From Gymnopilus junonius (Eukaryota; Basidiomycota; Agaricomycetes; Agaricales; Galerinaceae), in the NCBI GenBank assembly GCA_015501075.1, contig JADNYJ010000041.1, positions 1 to 64,000 of the forward strand: a DNA stretch of 64,000 nt, given 5' to 3'. The notes under the pieces were generated by a model that was not told the origin of the DNA, made no database searches, and was given only the letters and a program-made list of their open reading frames with translations. Positions 46,239 through 58,063 of this stretch are shown here, one piece after another. The position numbers and the translations under genes were made by a program. The first letter of the stretch is position 1; every line of letters begins with the position of its first letter.

Positions 46239-48882
46239 TCAAATCCTCAAAACCCCTCCCCCTCCCCCACCCCAACTCCTCCACATCCTCTGCACAACCA
46301 ACATCTTCGCATCCCGATCCAGCCTCGTATCCTCCAAATCCCCTAGATCCTCTAAAAACGGCTCACGTACCCCCTCGGGAAGGTGCGCGATGGCGAAGGA
46401 CCGCAGGCGCGTGAGGGAGAGGATGAGCAGGCCGGTGGGGAGGGCGGGGATCGGAGAGGGTGTGGAGGTGGAAGTGGAGGTGGTGCTGGGAGGGGTGGTG
46501 CTGGGAAGAGTGGAGGTGGTGGTGGCGGAAGGGACTTGGACTTTAGATGGTTGGAGGATAAGAATCCGCTCGATCCGTCTATAAATAACAAGATACAAAA
46601 TAAACATGCATGGTAATCAACACCTGGAAACCACAAAAAAAACAAAAGAAAAGGAACAAAAAACGAACCTCATCCGTTCCCAAGCCCCCCTCCTCTTCCC
46701 CTCCCTCCAAACCTGCCTCTTTCCCAACCTCCACTCCACAGCCCCCATACGCTGGTGGTGAAGGCCCAGACGACGGCGAGGGCGGGAGCGACGCCGACGA
46801 ATGCGAATGTGAGTTCTTGGGATTTGAGGAGGCGGTCGATGCCTGCGAGTGCTTGGTCGATGTCCACCTGGGGTTGAGGAGCAGAAATAGAATGGGTAGG
46901 TTAGCTGGAGAAGAAGGAAAGGAGGCAAGCAAGGTCGCAGCAAGCAGAGAAATAGCAAGCAGAGAAGGAAAGAAAAGAAAGAAGGAAAAAAGACAAATAA
47001 CCCACCTTGGCTTTCTGAACCTGAATAAACACATTCCTCAACAACGTCCCCCTCAACGCCGATCGGAACGGGGTACGAATGTCCTCCTCATACGCCTCCA
47101 TCACCGACGTCAGATCGCCCATCCTCACTCGAGCAGAGAGCGCAGCGAGCTGGGCGTCCGATAGGTGCATCGCGTCTCTCGCTAGGTCAAGCGTCATTCG
47201 GTTGAGGCTCTGTTGAGAATGAGAGGAAGGAGAGGAAGGAGAAGGAGATTACAATCAGTAACCATCGTCGAAAGCACAATGATATACAGAGAGAGAATTT
47301 AAGAGTAAAAAAAAGGAAAAAAAGGTATACACACCTCCAAATCCGACTTGACCCCTTCCTGGCTAACCAAAATATCCCCCTTCCCGCCCGCCCTAACCGT
47401 ATGCAACACCCCCACCAACGGCTCCACCAGCCAACCCCTCACGAACCCCCTCACCGTCTCCCCCGCGTCCCCAATCATATCTACGAGGGCGGGGATCCAC
47501 GAGGTGCGGGAGGAGTAGATGTATAACGCGAGAGGGGGGAAGATGAGGAGTTTAGGCCAGAGGCGCGTGAGGAGGGAGGGGCGTAGGAGGTGCAGGGTGT
47601 ACAGGGTGTGGATGTGGGTGTGGGTGAGGGTGGGTAGGGTTTGGGAGAGTTTTTGGAGGGGTTGGATGGGGGAGGTTGGGCGAGGCTTGGAAGAGGTGGT
47701 GGTGGAGGCAGAGGAGGCAGCAGCATCCACCAACCGAACAAGCGTACACAAAAAAGAAGTATACTCTCTCCTATGCCTCGCCAGCGAATGCACTCTCAAG
47801 CTATTCGTGCTCCCCACAAGGCCCTCCAGCGGCGTACGGAGCTGCGCGAGCTCTCCGAGCATCTCCGCGCGCTGGTCTCTCATGCGCTCTAGTGCCTTTC
47901 GTTTGTAGGCACACTCCTGCTTGGTCAACTCCAATGGGAGCACCAGGAAACGAGCGCCCAAACGGGCGGATTCGAGGAGGCCGCGTAAGACTCGGGAGAG
48001 CCCATGGAGGACGATGGTGAGCAGATGCGAGGCGGTTGAGGTTGGGGTTGATGATGAGGTGATGCTAGAGGTGGTGGTAGTGGATGCTAAGTTGGGAGAG
48101 GCGAGTAAGACAGCGAGGTTGAGGGACTGGTGGTGTTGGAGGTGCGGGAAGCACGCAGTCACCAGTCGTCCTGGCTGCAATGTGAAATGCGACGAGGAAC
48201 GGAGGAGATTGCGCAGAGAGGCCGGGGAGAACGTGGAGATGCTCAACGGAACACGCTGAGCACGAGCTTCACCTATGACCATAGAAGCCACATTGAACAC
48301 GCGAAGTGGGAGGGCTACAGTAATATTATCATATCAGCACATATCCACAAAAAAAAAAAAAGAGAAATGGAAAAACTGACTCTCGAGCAAATACAGCGCC
48401 GTTTGCCATTGGGACACCTCAATCTCAGCCCACCACTCCGCCTCGGCCTCCACCGCTGTCGCCTGGCTCAAACACGCCTCCATCGCATCGCGATACAGCA
48501 CCACCGTCAACTTGCCCACAATCGCCGCCTCCAGCGCTGCCTCCTCCGGATCCTGCTTCGCATCCGCACCTTCCTCCGCAAATTCTCCCTCTTCAGGTTC
48601 AATAAATGTCCCAGTCATATAAAGCTTTCCCGTACGCGAGATATCGATATCCTGCAGGGTCTGCAAAGCCTGGTGCACGTCGTCCGCGGTGAGGGTGCTT
48701 TTGGTGAGCGATACGAAGAGGGCGTGTAAACCCCATTTACGCTGGGCTGTATCCCGAGTCTGAGAGGTAGCGTGTGTCTCTGTCCCAGTTTTTTCTTCTC
48801 TGGGTCCTGGTCCTGGGGAGGTCGGTCGGGAAGCGGAGAGCTCCAGTGAGCGTGTAAAGTGCCCGACGAATTCCGAAGGCAT
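46239..48882 (-). CDS. NCA2: NCA2 family protein (nuclear control of ATP synthase subunits)
   Basis: NCA2 is a mitochondrial membrane protein needed in yeast for expression of ATP synthase subunits 6 and 8. Exon 1 starts at 48882 (MPSEFVGHFTRS) and ends ALYLLES before a GTCAGT donor. Exon 2 (48314-47335) contains LNLAVLLASPNLAS, ELAQLRTPLEGLVG, a hydrophobic stretch near PKLLIFPPLALYIY and the family block GFVRGWLVEPLVGVLHTVRA. Exon 3 has SLNRMTLDLARDAM, VMEAYEEDIRTPFRSALRGT and LLRNVFIQVQKAK. The next exon reads VDIDQALAGIDRLLKSQELT followed by a membrane segment. The last exon (46607-46239) ends LPEGVREPFLEDLGDLEDTR and a Gly-rich tail. Introns are 50-100 bp. The order matches NCA2 throughout; the middle near 46640 is less certain. 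Confidence 0.8.
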
Positions 48883-49847
48883 TTCAAGCCTATTTTTCTA
48901 TTCAAAGGAGGGTTTTACCTGCTCTGAATTAACGCAGATTGTTCATGAACAGAGTGCGGAGGAGTTGGGACTGACAACGGTCACGATATCGTGTTGCAAG
49001 CGGAAATCATTTCCCTTTTAGGCTACACAGCCACTCCCACCAAATGCAGCAACACCGTCGGACGATCGATCCGAGGTATGAATCGAATTATGGAAACAAA
49101 GTATATTCCCGACCTTCATCATGTTATTCTCCTTCGTACTTTGACACGTTTTGCTCATTGGCGTTATCAGATTTCTGATTCAATAACTATGACTCTCCGA
49201 GTCTGTCCCCTTTCACGATCAACCCGTCCCCGTCCCCGTCCCCATCGTCATATTCCAATTTCCGAGTCCGCATCACGATCCCTTTTCTCTGGGCTCTCTG
49301 TCCTCGTTGGGTTTCAAATTTCTAAATAATTGGGCCAGCATGGACATATAGCTTTGGTGAGTTGCAAGTGAGTATTCGACTACACACTGCACTCCCGGAA
49401 GGGGCGCAACGCTGTGTCTGATACTATCACTATCACAACTGCGCCGCGCCGCGCCGCAATGTATATATAGCCTGAAGCAATAATTACTAGTGACTCAAAA
49501 ATTGATGACCAGGTTGATAGATCCCTGCCAGTGGCATGTTGGTTTCCACTCTGTATGATATATCGAACAAGAAAGTTGCTTCGCTTCACATTCCCTATGG
49601 TCCTGGTTGGGATGCCCGTCGGATTGATAACCTGGTCTATCAAACGGTACTTTTTGTCTGCCGAATTATATACGTCACAGGTGAGTGTCCAGAGGTTGAG
49701 CACTACAGCTACATATGTCTTCCCACCATCTTTCTAGTTCTTTTTTGACCGCGTAGGCATCAAGTTAGCTAGCATCTACCTCCAGGTTAGCACCAATGTC
49801 GCCCCGTGCTTGCTTCCTTTCGTAATTTACATTGTTGAGTCAATAGC
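48883..49847. other. divergent intergenic region, no gene seen
   Basis: About 965 bp between NCA2 (-) and the G-alpha-like gene (+). CCCCGT is repeated four times at about 49231-49250, and GCCGCGCCGCGCCGC lies near 49441-49456. Short frames (49531-49748) are unsupported. Confidence 0.4.
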
Positions 49848-51341
49848 ATGAGTTGCAAACGACCTTCCCGTTCCGAAAAAGACGCCAAGGCGCGTAAGTC
49901 TTCCAACCCATTCCCCTCGATTCCTAGAGTATACTTAATCTACAGTTTCCTTTCAGGAAGCGATAAGATAGACCGCCAGCTAATGACCGAGGCTCGCAAG
50001 ACGAAGAAAGAAATCAAGATGCTGCTCTTAGAATCTGGGAATGCGGGAGGGGTTCGTCTTTCTTTTTCCGTTCGTTCATTCGTTCACAACTAATAAGATT
50101 TGGCACATGTTCTTATTATTCTCGTTTCATGGGATGCTCTTTGTCTCTATCTCTATACGATCAGGCGGAGTTGCTCAGACAGTTGAAGTTAATCTATCAA
50201 GGCTATACTGCATCTGAACGGGAGGCATACAAGGAGGTCATCTTTTCGAACGCCATCCAAGCTATGAGGTGCGTCGACTTGGTAACGACCCATTCCTCCT
50301 CTTCTTTGCTTGCACCTAATGAAATTACGTTTCATCAGATCCATTCTAGAAGCTCTCCCCGACCTCGGCCTGACACTTTCCCCTGACAATGACGCATCCT
50401 CCGCTATCATTCTCTCTCATCCCTCTCATCCCAATCAAGCCGAATACAAAATCCTCCCTCGAGATATCGCAGACGCCATACACACTCTCTGGCACGACCC
50501 AGCCATCCAAGCAGTCATCCGTCGCTCGAACGAGTTCGACATGAACGACTCAGCAATATATTACTTCAGCACTATAGACCGCCTGGCGTTGCCGGGATAC
50601 CTCCCTACCGACCAGGATATTTTGAGGTGCCGATTTGAAACAACAGGGATTAGCGAGACGAGTTTTGTAGTCGGGGACGTCATGTACAAGTTTTTCTATC
50701 CAGGGGCTCAGAGAGGGGAGAGGAAGAAATGGATCCATCAGTTCGAAAATGTGACCGCAGTGGTATTCGCGGTCAACTTGGCCGATTACGATGAGATGCC
50801 ATGCGATAAGAGCACGGTGGGGCATATATCCCTATTAGTTTAAATGATCCTAATCCTACTCTTCTCTTCTCTTCTCTGAATATTCTATTTTAGACTCATT
50901 TGCAAGAAGCGATATCTGACTTTGACTCTATATGCAATTCGAAATGGCTCTCACAAACGTCTTTCGTACACCTCCCATTTTTCTTTCTAAATCATTTCTA
51001 ACCCCTCTCATTGACTAGATTCTCCTCTTCAATCACACCGACCATTTTGCCGATAAGCTTCCCCATACACCCCTCGGGGACTATTTCCGAGGCGGAAACG
51101 ACTCCGATGCAGCCCTTGACTATCTCTTGCATCGATTCGTAAGCCTGAATCAATCCTCAGCCCAAAGGCAAATATATATCCATTATTATTGTTCTAACGA
51201 TCCTCAAAAAGTGGGGTGTACGTGCCTATCGTGTTCTTGAAGAAATTTGATTATGAAATTGACCAACTCCCATAGCCATTTTGTCTTCTATACAGGATAT
51301 TCTTCTGCAATTGGACCTCCGTCGTAGGCGACTTTTGTGAT
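49848..51341 (+). CDS. divergent heterotrimeric G-protein alpha-like protein, GTP-binding motifs lost
   Basis: G-alpha subunits bind GTP and relay receptor signals at the plasma membrane. The start (49848, MSCKRPSRSEKDAKA) lacks the Gly2 used for myristoylation. After the first intron come SDKIDRQLMTEARKTKKEIK and LLLESGNAGG, where normal proteins have the P-loop GxGESGKST. AELLRQLKLIYQGYTASERE is as expected. A helical-domain region with an Ala/Ser/His-rich insert follows. Switch I is RCRFETTGISETSF. Switch II is FYPGAQRGERKKWIHQFENV instead of DVGGQ. FDSICNSKWLSQTSFILLFN leads to NHTD in place of NKxD, and CSND replaces TCAT. The last exon ends DILLQLDLRRRRLL (stop 51339-51341). It is full length, so this looks like a diverged paralogue unable to bind GTP normally, not a fragment. 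Confidence 0.75.
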
Positions 51342-51946
51342 GGAAGTGTTGCAGAAATATAAAGGAACATCCAGCGGAGTAGTTTGTAACGTCAGTATAC
51401 TCCTTGGAGAGACTAGTTGCTGGATCGGATGTCATCATCAAGTGCTCGTACTTACTTTTGTCAATGTGTATGGGTATGTTGATAGTATGCACTTTTTGAA
51501 AAGCACTCTTGATTCCCCTAAAATTTGAATTCTGCAGGGATCAGGCTACACAGCCTCACGCGCCCACAAATACACCCCTCTTTTCGGAAATATTTTCCAT
51601 TTTAGTCTCCAGTTCATGCTATGCAAAGTGAATCCTTCACCCGCACACATAAAAGCTATGCCGCTGGCATACTTGCTCTGAAAATCTTTCTCCACCCCTT
51701 TTCCCATTATAGCTCCCCGGTCCGAACATGCGTGCCATTCTTGACGCCATCCATGCCCAGGCCAGGCCTCCCAGGTCCGGTCCCCAACTTAGACTCCAGC
51801 GGTTGCGCCGGGTGCACATGTGGCGTTTTCAAGTTTAGTTTGATAACCACCCCTTGGCGCTGAATCGCTTATAAAGGAAGCGCGGGTCATCTTGCTTCCC
51901 TTGCTTTATACTTACATCTTCTTATCGATATCGATCGCACACAGCC
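51342..51946. other. spacer with promoter of the small acidic protein
   Basis: About 600 bp with no gene seen. A TATAAA-type element lies at 51871-51876 (CTTATAAAGG), about 70 bases upstream of the next ATG, and may be a core promoter. Confidence 0.4.
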
Positions 51947-52530
51947 ATGTCGTCAGAGACTGAAGCAGCCCACAAAGAATCATCTAATAATTCCAGGTAA
52001 GTGGGTGGATCCCAATCCAGTATTTCCTTTGGGTGAGAGTGCACGGCTCGCTAATCGTGAGCGTCTACTAGTCTTGGAGGAGGGAAAGTCGCTGAAGGGG
52101 AACAGACGAACCTGGGAGAGACTGATACTAACCAGAATCCGACCACTGGATCTGGCTCCTATAAAGATTCTACGACTGGTTCTGGGAACCAAGAAACGGG
52201 CGCAGAGACACGCACAGGTGTTACATCGTCTAGCCAGGGCGCTTCTGCTCGTACGTGTCTATTTGCGTTTCTTTCTCGTCATTTTCAATTAGTCTATATG
52301 AATTCATTGAACTAGAACCGAAACCTGATGACGAGGAAGAAGAGGAGGAAGAAGAGGAGGAAAGTTCAGACGATGATGTACCACAATTCAAATGGGGGTA
52401 CGCTTGTCCTTCGCATGAAATAGAATCTGAGCTCTACAATCTAACCCCCTCATTTTCTTGCAGTGCCGCTCGCGGTCCAGTTACCTCCAACGTTAAAGGC
52501 CAGCAACCGCGACCTAAGCCCCATAAATGA
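51947..52530 (+). CDS. small acidic disordered protein, three or four exons
   Basis: Unknown function. Exon 1 (51947-51996) reads MSSETEAAHKESSNNS and ends AG before GTAAGT. Exon 2 starts after a CTACTAG acceptor near 52071 and gives LGGGKVAEGEQTNLGETDTN and a Ser/Thr/Gly-rich part ending QGASA. Exon 3, after an ACTAG acceptor, gives PKPDDEEEEEEEEEESSDDD and VPQFKWG. The last exon gives AARGPVTSNVKGQQPRPKPH before TGA at 52528-52530. All junctions keep phase, which supports the model. About 120 residues, no domain, strongly acidic in the middle and basic at the end. Confidence 0.6.
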
Positions 52531-52738
52531 TCCTCTGTTGCACCTAAGGAACCTATACACTAAATATCATCCATCCTTTTCCCAAGTACATATCGAAAAA
52601 AATAAAGTACAAATTTGACGTAGTATGAGTACAACGACATAACCCTGTTATAACAACATTTCAGAGTTCAGACACTGAATAAAAAAGCCCGAGAAACCTT
52701 TCAGATCAAAAGAAAGAACTACACCTGGAAGTGACTAT

Positions 52739-55010
52739 TTAAGTAAACGCTCCAGGAATAGCAGGCGTATATACCATCCCAGACGGAGCCGGCGCAGGTT
52801 GCCTAGACTGCTGACTAGATTGAGCTCCTTGCTGACCAGTAGCAGCGCCAGTATTCGAGGCCGTGGTAGTAGTCTGTTGAACCGAAGAATTTGTCTGGCC
52901 AGGAGAAGCGCTTTGATAGACATAAACCGGAGCAGGAGCGACCATAGGCTGATAAGAAGCATATCCAGCAGGAGCGTACATCATGGCTTGTTGCGATTGC
53001 TGACCACCAGATGACCCAGACGAAGATGTTGGATTATCCCCAGCCTGCTTTTGTGCTGACTGCATTGCTGCTGCAGGGGCAGCAACTGGAAACGCAGGAT
53101 AAGCCGGGTATGGATAGGGTTGATACTGCATAGGATAGGGTATTGGCGAGAGGTATGGACCAGCGTACTTTTCGTCTGCGTCCGTGTCAGTCGTTTCAAC
53201 AGAAGACGAAGTATGTCGTTTTTTCGGATGGCCACTCTTTTCATGGTGTTTGTGGTGATGGTGAGGGGACCGATGATGCTGTTGATGGTGGTGGTAATGA
53301 TGATGATGCGGCTTCCTTTTATTATCCGAAGATCTTCCGCTATGTTTGGAGGGAGAAAGAGGTGCGGCAAGAGCTGCCGCTACAGCTCTGCCGAGACTCG
53401 TACGGTCCGTTCCAGTCCTATTACTACTGCTCAAGAGGTCCAACGTAGCACTGCTCCTCCTGGACCCTGCAAGCATGGAACGATACCACGACGAAAGAGG
53501 TTTAGTTTTCTTCTTCTTCATATGCCCAAGGCCCACACCTGGCTTATAATCAACGGTAACACGCTCATGTGATACCCATGGCATACGATAGAGCGTCTTG
53601 AAGAACCTCTCAACTGGGCTGAGTTCAGAAGAAAAAGACGGATCGTAATGTGACTGTCTGTGTCTGGAATCGAGGATATCAGGCGAAGAAGGAGATGAAC
53701 CAAGGGTCATTTCGCGATAGTCAGGTGCCAAGGTGGGGTGAGCGTCGACAGGAGACTGAATAGGCTCGATTGGTGGCGGCTCAGCGCTTCTAGGGGCAGT
53801 TTGAGGGGCGTTCTGAGTTTCAGGCTCAGGCTGCGGTTGATGGTGACTGTCAGCTATGGGCTGCTGAGATGGAGAATGGGAAGACGAATGTAAAAGGCCA
53901 GGGATCAGTGACGGTGGCGGCACGCGCTGAGGAGGAAGAACTTGAGACGTCCTCTGACTAATCGCTGAACTCGAAGAAATCCGAGGTATCTCGGCAGGAG
54001 CACGCGGCTGAGGTTGAGCAGACACATGCGAACTGTGGAATGATGCTGGACGGAGTGGTGCAAGGGGCGCAAGGGGTTCAGAGACGTATGAAAGCCCCGG
54101 GCTACTGACTTGCTGGGGTACAACAGGAGGCGTTGGAAGAGGACCGCGTGAGTTACGATTGTAGGACTGCGAATCGGGGTCGTTGCCATACAACATCACA
54201 GTCGTCCTTTCGACTGGGTTGCTGTAAGATCCTTCACTTTGGAGGTTCTCAATGAGGCGGTGTCCTTGAGGAGCGAAAAGGTGACTGCCACCTGGTTCCG
54301 GGTCGAAGTTACCTGGCAAAACGCTGTGATTGGAGTCGTGTTGTGGTACGTCGCTGAGTCGCACGACAGCCGGTGGAGGAGATTCTGGTATAGGCGACAC
54401 AGGAGTGGGCCGGTAAGGAGTCGAACGAGATGGCCCAGGTCCAGTAACTGGGGTGACAGGATTAGAGGTGTAGAGAGGAAGGCTGTTTCCGTTGGACATT
54501 CCTGTTACAACGGTCGCTGTGTCTTCCGCATCAGTTGTCTCGAAATACTCCAGCCTGTTCTTTCCTGAAGACGCCGAAGATCCGTAGCCAAATACCGTCT
54601 TGGGCAGTCTTCGAATGCCTTTGACAAAACCACCAACAAACGACTTCTTCTTCCGAGGACGAGAAACCGCAGGGCTGAAGTCGGTAGGGGTAGACTCGCT
54701 ATTTGTTTTGTCAAATCGGTTCGGACGACGAGCAACAGAACTTTGATGCATGTAATCGTCTTCTCCATCTGTCATAGGTGTCCTATTTATGACATGCAGC
54801 GGGTGAGGATATGGGTTATGAAGCCGGTCGTGATTGCTGTGGGGACGCCGATGGGCTGAGGAACTGGAGGCCTGAAGGAATCTGCTGGTTATTGTGCCAT
54901 GACTGCGTATTCGTAGCAGAGTTGTATTGCGAATAATGTAAATTTTGAGCGAGAGATGGATTGAGAGAGGCTGAAGGCCTCATTCGATTTGCGGACGAAT
55001 AGTTGTCCAT
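52739..55010 (-). CDS. large disordered Pro/Gln/Ser-rich protein
   Basis: Unknown function; I recognise no domain. The main frame (54775-52739, 678 codons from MTDGEDDYMHQ) is open throughout. Features are a basic patch (SRPRKKKSFVGGFVKGIRRL), long Pro/Ser/Gln-rich stretches, a conserved-looking core (LSPVERFFKTLYRMPWVSHE with VTVDYKPGVGLGHMKKKKTK near 53590-53510), a His-rich run (HHHHYHHHQQHHRSPHHHH near 53250), and a C-terminus rich in Tyr/Pro and Gln. An upstream frame from ATG 55010 (MDNYSSANRMRPSASLNPSL) can join in phase through a 64-bp intron (54852-54789) with a weak GTCCCC donor. A 5'-UTR intron (55069-55016, GTAAGT...AACAG) just upstream supports the 55010 start. Confidence 0.6.
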
Positions 55011-55916
55011 TTCTGCTGTTAAATCATAAGTAATTATCTGCCTGAGAGTAACAATTCTGTAAGACTTACGAGACGTTACGAAAAGTCAAGAAGTGTAGAC
55101 CACGAATCATGAAGGAGGTTTATATCCTGCACACCCGGGGAGCATGGAGCCTTCCATGGAGGCAATTAGCTGCGCACCCAATGACTGTTGACGATGAAGT
55201 CACAGGCCAGCCTGCCATGTGATGCCCTCGAGGCAGAGATCAATCACCAAAGTCATGTACTAAAGCAGAAACAGATCTGTATTATCTGCGTGATTCGACA
55301 CGGTGTTTTCGATCATGTTCCGACCTGCAAAAAATGTGGTGTTGGCAAGAAGATGTGAATAGTGATGTTCAATCTATCAAGACAGAAACTTACTTAGTTA
55401 AGGTAAAACCGAGCAGATCCACTCTCTGACCAAGAAACAGGAGTGAGGTGGGAGGAGGAAACAATGATATTTACGCAATTTGAGTGTCTCCCGGGAGAGT
55501 CTCCGGAACCCATGTTGACTCGTCACGTGCAAAGACTATTAATAGTTACAGCACTCGTCGCTGGTGGCAAGGAAGGGATCGTAGGGTGGTGCACAGCGCC
55601 AGAATACTTGCCTGGCGGCCTTTCTCTCCAGATTTCACAGGATGCTGACGGAAATTCTAATCTCATTCATATATTATTAGGTTTGAATCCCTTGAGCAAA
55701 ACTGAAGACATATATGATAGATAAGCCTTCCGGAAGACGCGACGCATAATTGGGCGAGTTCAAGGTTAGCTAACTTTCAAACGCTCATCCAAAAGTAAGT
55801 AACTGTAAGTTAGATAGACCGGTCTACATGGGTATACATTATAATGCTGGTATGCTATTTATCCTCTAGTATGCTAGTCCGTAATCAAGCCACCGTAATT
55901 TGAAGTTGGTCCCTCG
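55011..55916. other. intergenic region, one unsupported frame
   Basis: About 900 bp. It holds the 5'-UTR intron and promoter of the disordered protein. A 93-codon plus-strand frame at 55443-55724 has no recognisable features. Confidence 0.4.
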
Positions 55917-57139
55917 TTAAGTACGCTTCGTCTCTGGGCTTGAGACTAATTTTCGAGTCTTTTGGACTTCAGAACCTTTCTGACCATAGTACCTTTTTGT
56001 CTCGTAGCTCCATTGATCATAGCCTCGCACACATCGAGCTACCCGATCAAGTATTCATAGACAGCCCTGTCCACCTTGGACCCCATGAAGGAAGGTATGG
56101 CGGTCGGAGAGGAATTTGCTGACTGTTGAGGTGGCATATCCGGAGAGCCAATACAGCGCTCCTTGCAAATCTAGGTCGTATTCGTGCATGATAGCCGTAA
56201 CAACGTTATGGCCATCAAGGCCTCTTGAGTATTCCAGTCCGTATGAGTGCATATCCTTAGTTATCCCCGGAAGACGGTCAAATACAGAAATATGTCGGAT
56301 GAAAATAACATACGTTTATAATGGCGATCAGGTCTGTGGCTGCTTCGGTCATCGACTTGACGAGAGGATGGTCAAAGACTTCATTAGGAATTTTCAAACC
56401 AAGGCGAAGAATGAAAAGCTGGGTTTTGCTCCACATGTATCCCGTCGAAGAATCAAGTATTCCTCGACTGAGCGAATGTGGCCTTCAGATCGGTCATCGG
56501 CTTCTTGAATGATAGAGTTGGTATAGGCCTCAAATCAGCAATGAATCGACCTATTCCTTCTGGGTCTTCTCCCACAGTATTGATCGTTCTCTTGAAGAAC
56601 CTTTTAGCAACAGCTCAGATCATATTCTCGAGATTAATCAAAATACACGTACTGACGAGACATTTCGGTTATTTTGGTGGTAGTGGGTGCGTCCCGTGTC
56701 CCTGAAGGTTTCCATACATCCTTGGCGATTTTTAACGCCTCCTCCCGAGTGGCAAATCTGTATACTCATCGAAGGCGAAGTAAAAATTCATCAGATCGCA
56801 CGCGATGCGAAGGTGGCCTAAAAGAGTTATGTGAGGCGAAGGCATAAGTCTAATTTCTGGTATGACCCACCTGCGGTTTCCACTGGTCCAATAAAAGATG
56901 CCAGAAGATCTAAATAAAAGCGTCAGGTATTTTTTCAATGAAGATCATGGCTATTTGATCTTACTGAAAATTACAGGCTTTGAATTTTCAAACTTTTCAG
57001 GTTCGAAAAGGCCAAAAGACTTGACCCAAGCATTTGCTTCTTCGTCAATGTCGCTTATCCAGGAGTTAGAGACTCGTTTCCATGGCCAATAAGCTAGGAG
57101 ATCTGGAATAGTATATTGTGGAGGTACTGCAGAAGACAT
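55917..57139 (-). pseudogene. sesquiterpene synthase with several frame breaks
   Basis: Class I terpene synthases cyclise farnesyl diphosphate using magnesium held by D(D/E)xxD and NSE motifs. The start at 57139 gives MSSAVPPQYTIPDLLAYWPW. After clean introns come NLLASFIGPVETA and GHLRIACDLMNFYFAFDEYT, containing the first metal motif, DEYTD. ATREEALKIAKDVWKP, then [20 protein letters not shown] and [20 protein letters not shown] follow. The NSE motif reads NDMHSYGLE across an intron and is intact. The C-terminus shows KVDRAVYEYL and GYDQWSYETKRYYGQKGSEV, stop 55917-55919. At least four one-base frame slips (after DEYTD, near 56540, near 56430, near 56080 and near 56045) have no introns to explain them. 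It is either a recent pseudogene or an intact gene with assembly indels. Confidence 0.7.
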
Positions 57140-58063
57140 TATGTGGAAACCTGTAGGTTGATCTGAGAGATGGTGAGACTGCGAAAAGCTGGAAGAAAAG
57201 AACTCTGCCCAGACGTCCAGCTTTTGGCTGCGTTTTATACAGTTTTGTGCGGCGAATTCTCTCGATGGGGTTGTACCTATCGGCATCCCATTTGTGCGAT
57301 ATTATTGGAACGGTGCTGAATGCCGGGGTCGATCAAGACAGAGGAGATGTGCCAGGCTTCTTAATCTGTCGACTCCGCTTGAGATTAACACGTAGAAGTC
57401 GAAGGGAATGAAATTACCGGAAAATCCTCCTGGGCGTTGGAAATAGATTGGTTGGTCCTATTGATCCAAGGACTCTCGTGGAATGCCTGTAAAAGACTGA
57501 ACTTCCATGCAAGCATTTCCGCCTCGGACGTCGCTTTACCTACACCCCGCCTTCCAAGATTTCATGTCAGAATAGCTCATTTGGCTTAATCTAGTCCGAA
57601 AGATCTGAAGTTAGTTAACGTTACAGGAGTACTGTCAACGGACTGAAGACGCTGATGGCGAAGAGATCGGGAGCGGAAGAAGTGTCCTCCGATGTTTTGA
57701 TATGGATCACGGCTCATCTAGTAAATAGTTATCTACAGAGTGTGCCTGCTCGTTGCTTGCATATGGACGATAAGCAACGATACTTGGAGATGTTGAGCAG
57801 GAAATGCCTTTGAAAATTATCAGCTTAAATATACTTGTAAAAAGTGGGGCACAGACGCGGCACGAGCAGAAATTCCCGACCTCGGGTGCCTTGACACTCC
57901 GCAACATCCAAATTCGGCTACCAATGCTACAAATAGGGTAACAAAAACTGAGCTTATACAAGCAATAGTATTATATTCTACGTAGTTACAGGAGTCATGG
58001 GTGAAACATTACAATATAACGGCATTAGCTGACGTCGTGGTATCCACAAAAAAGCGATTGCAT
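57140..58063. other. gene-free spacer
   Basis: About 920 bp upstream of the terpene synthase. Minus-strand short frames (for example from 57716) do not extend into a convincing gene. Confidence 0.35.

Noticed and set aside
46383..47164. Open plus-strand frames rich in Gly, Arg and Glu
   Set aside because: They are antisense shadows of the low-complexity NCA2 exons and introns.
55443..55724. 93-codon plus-strand frame between two genes
   Set aside because: No domain, signal peptide or splice evidence; probably accidental.
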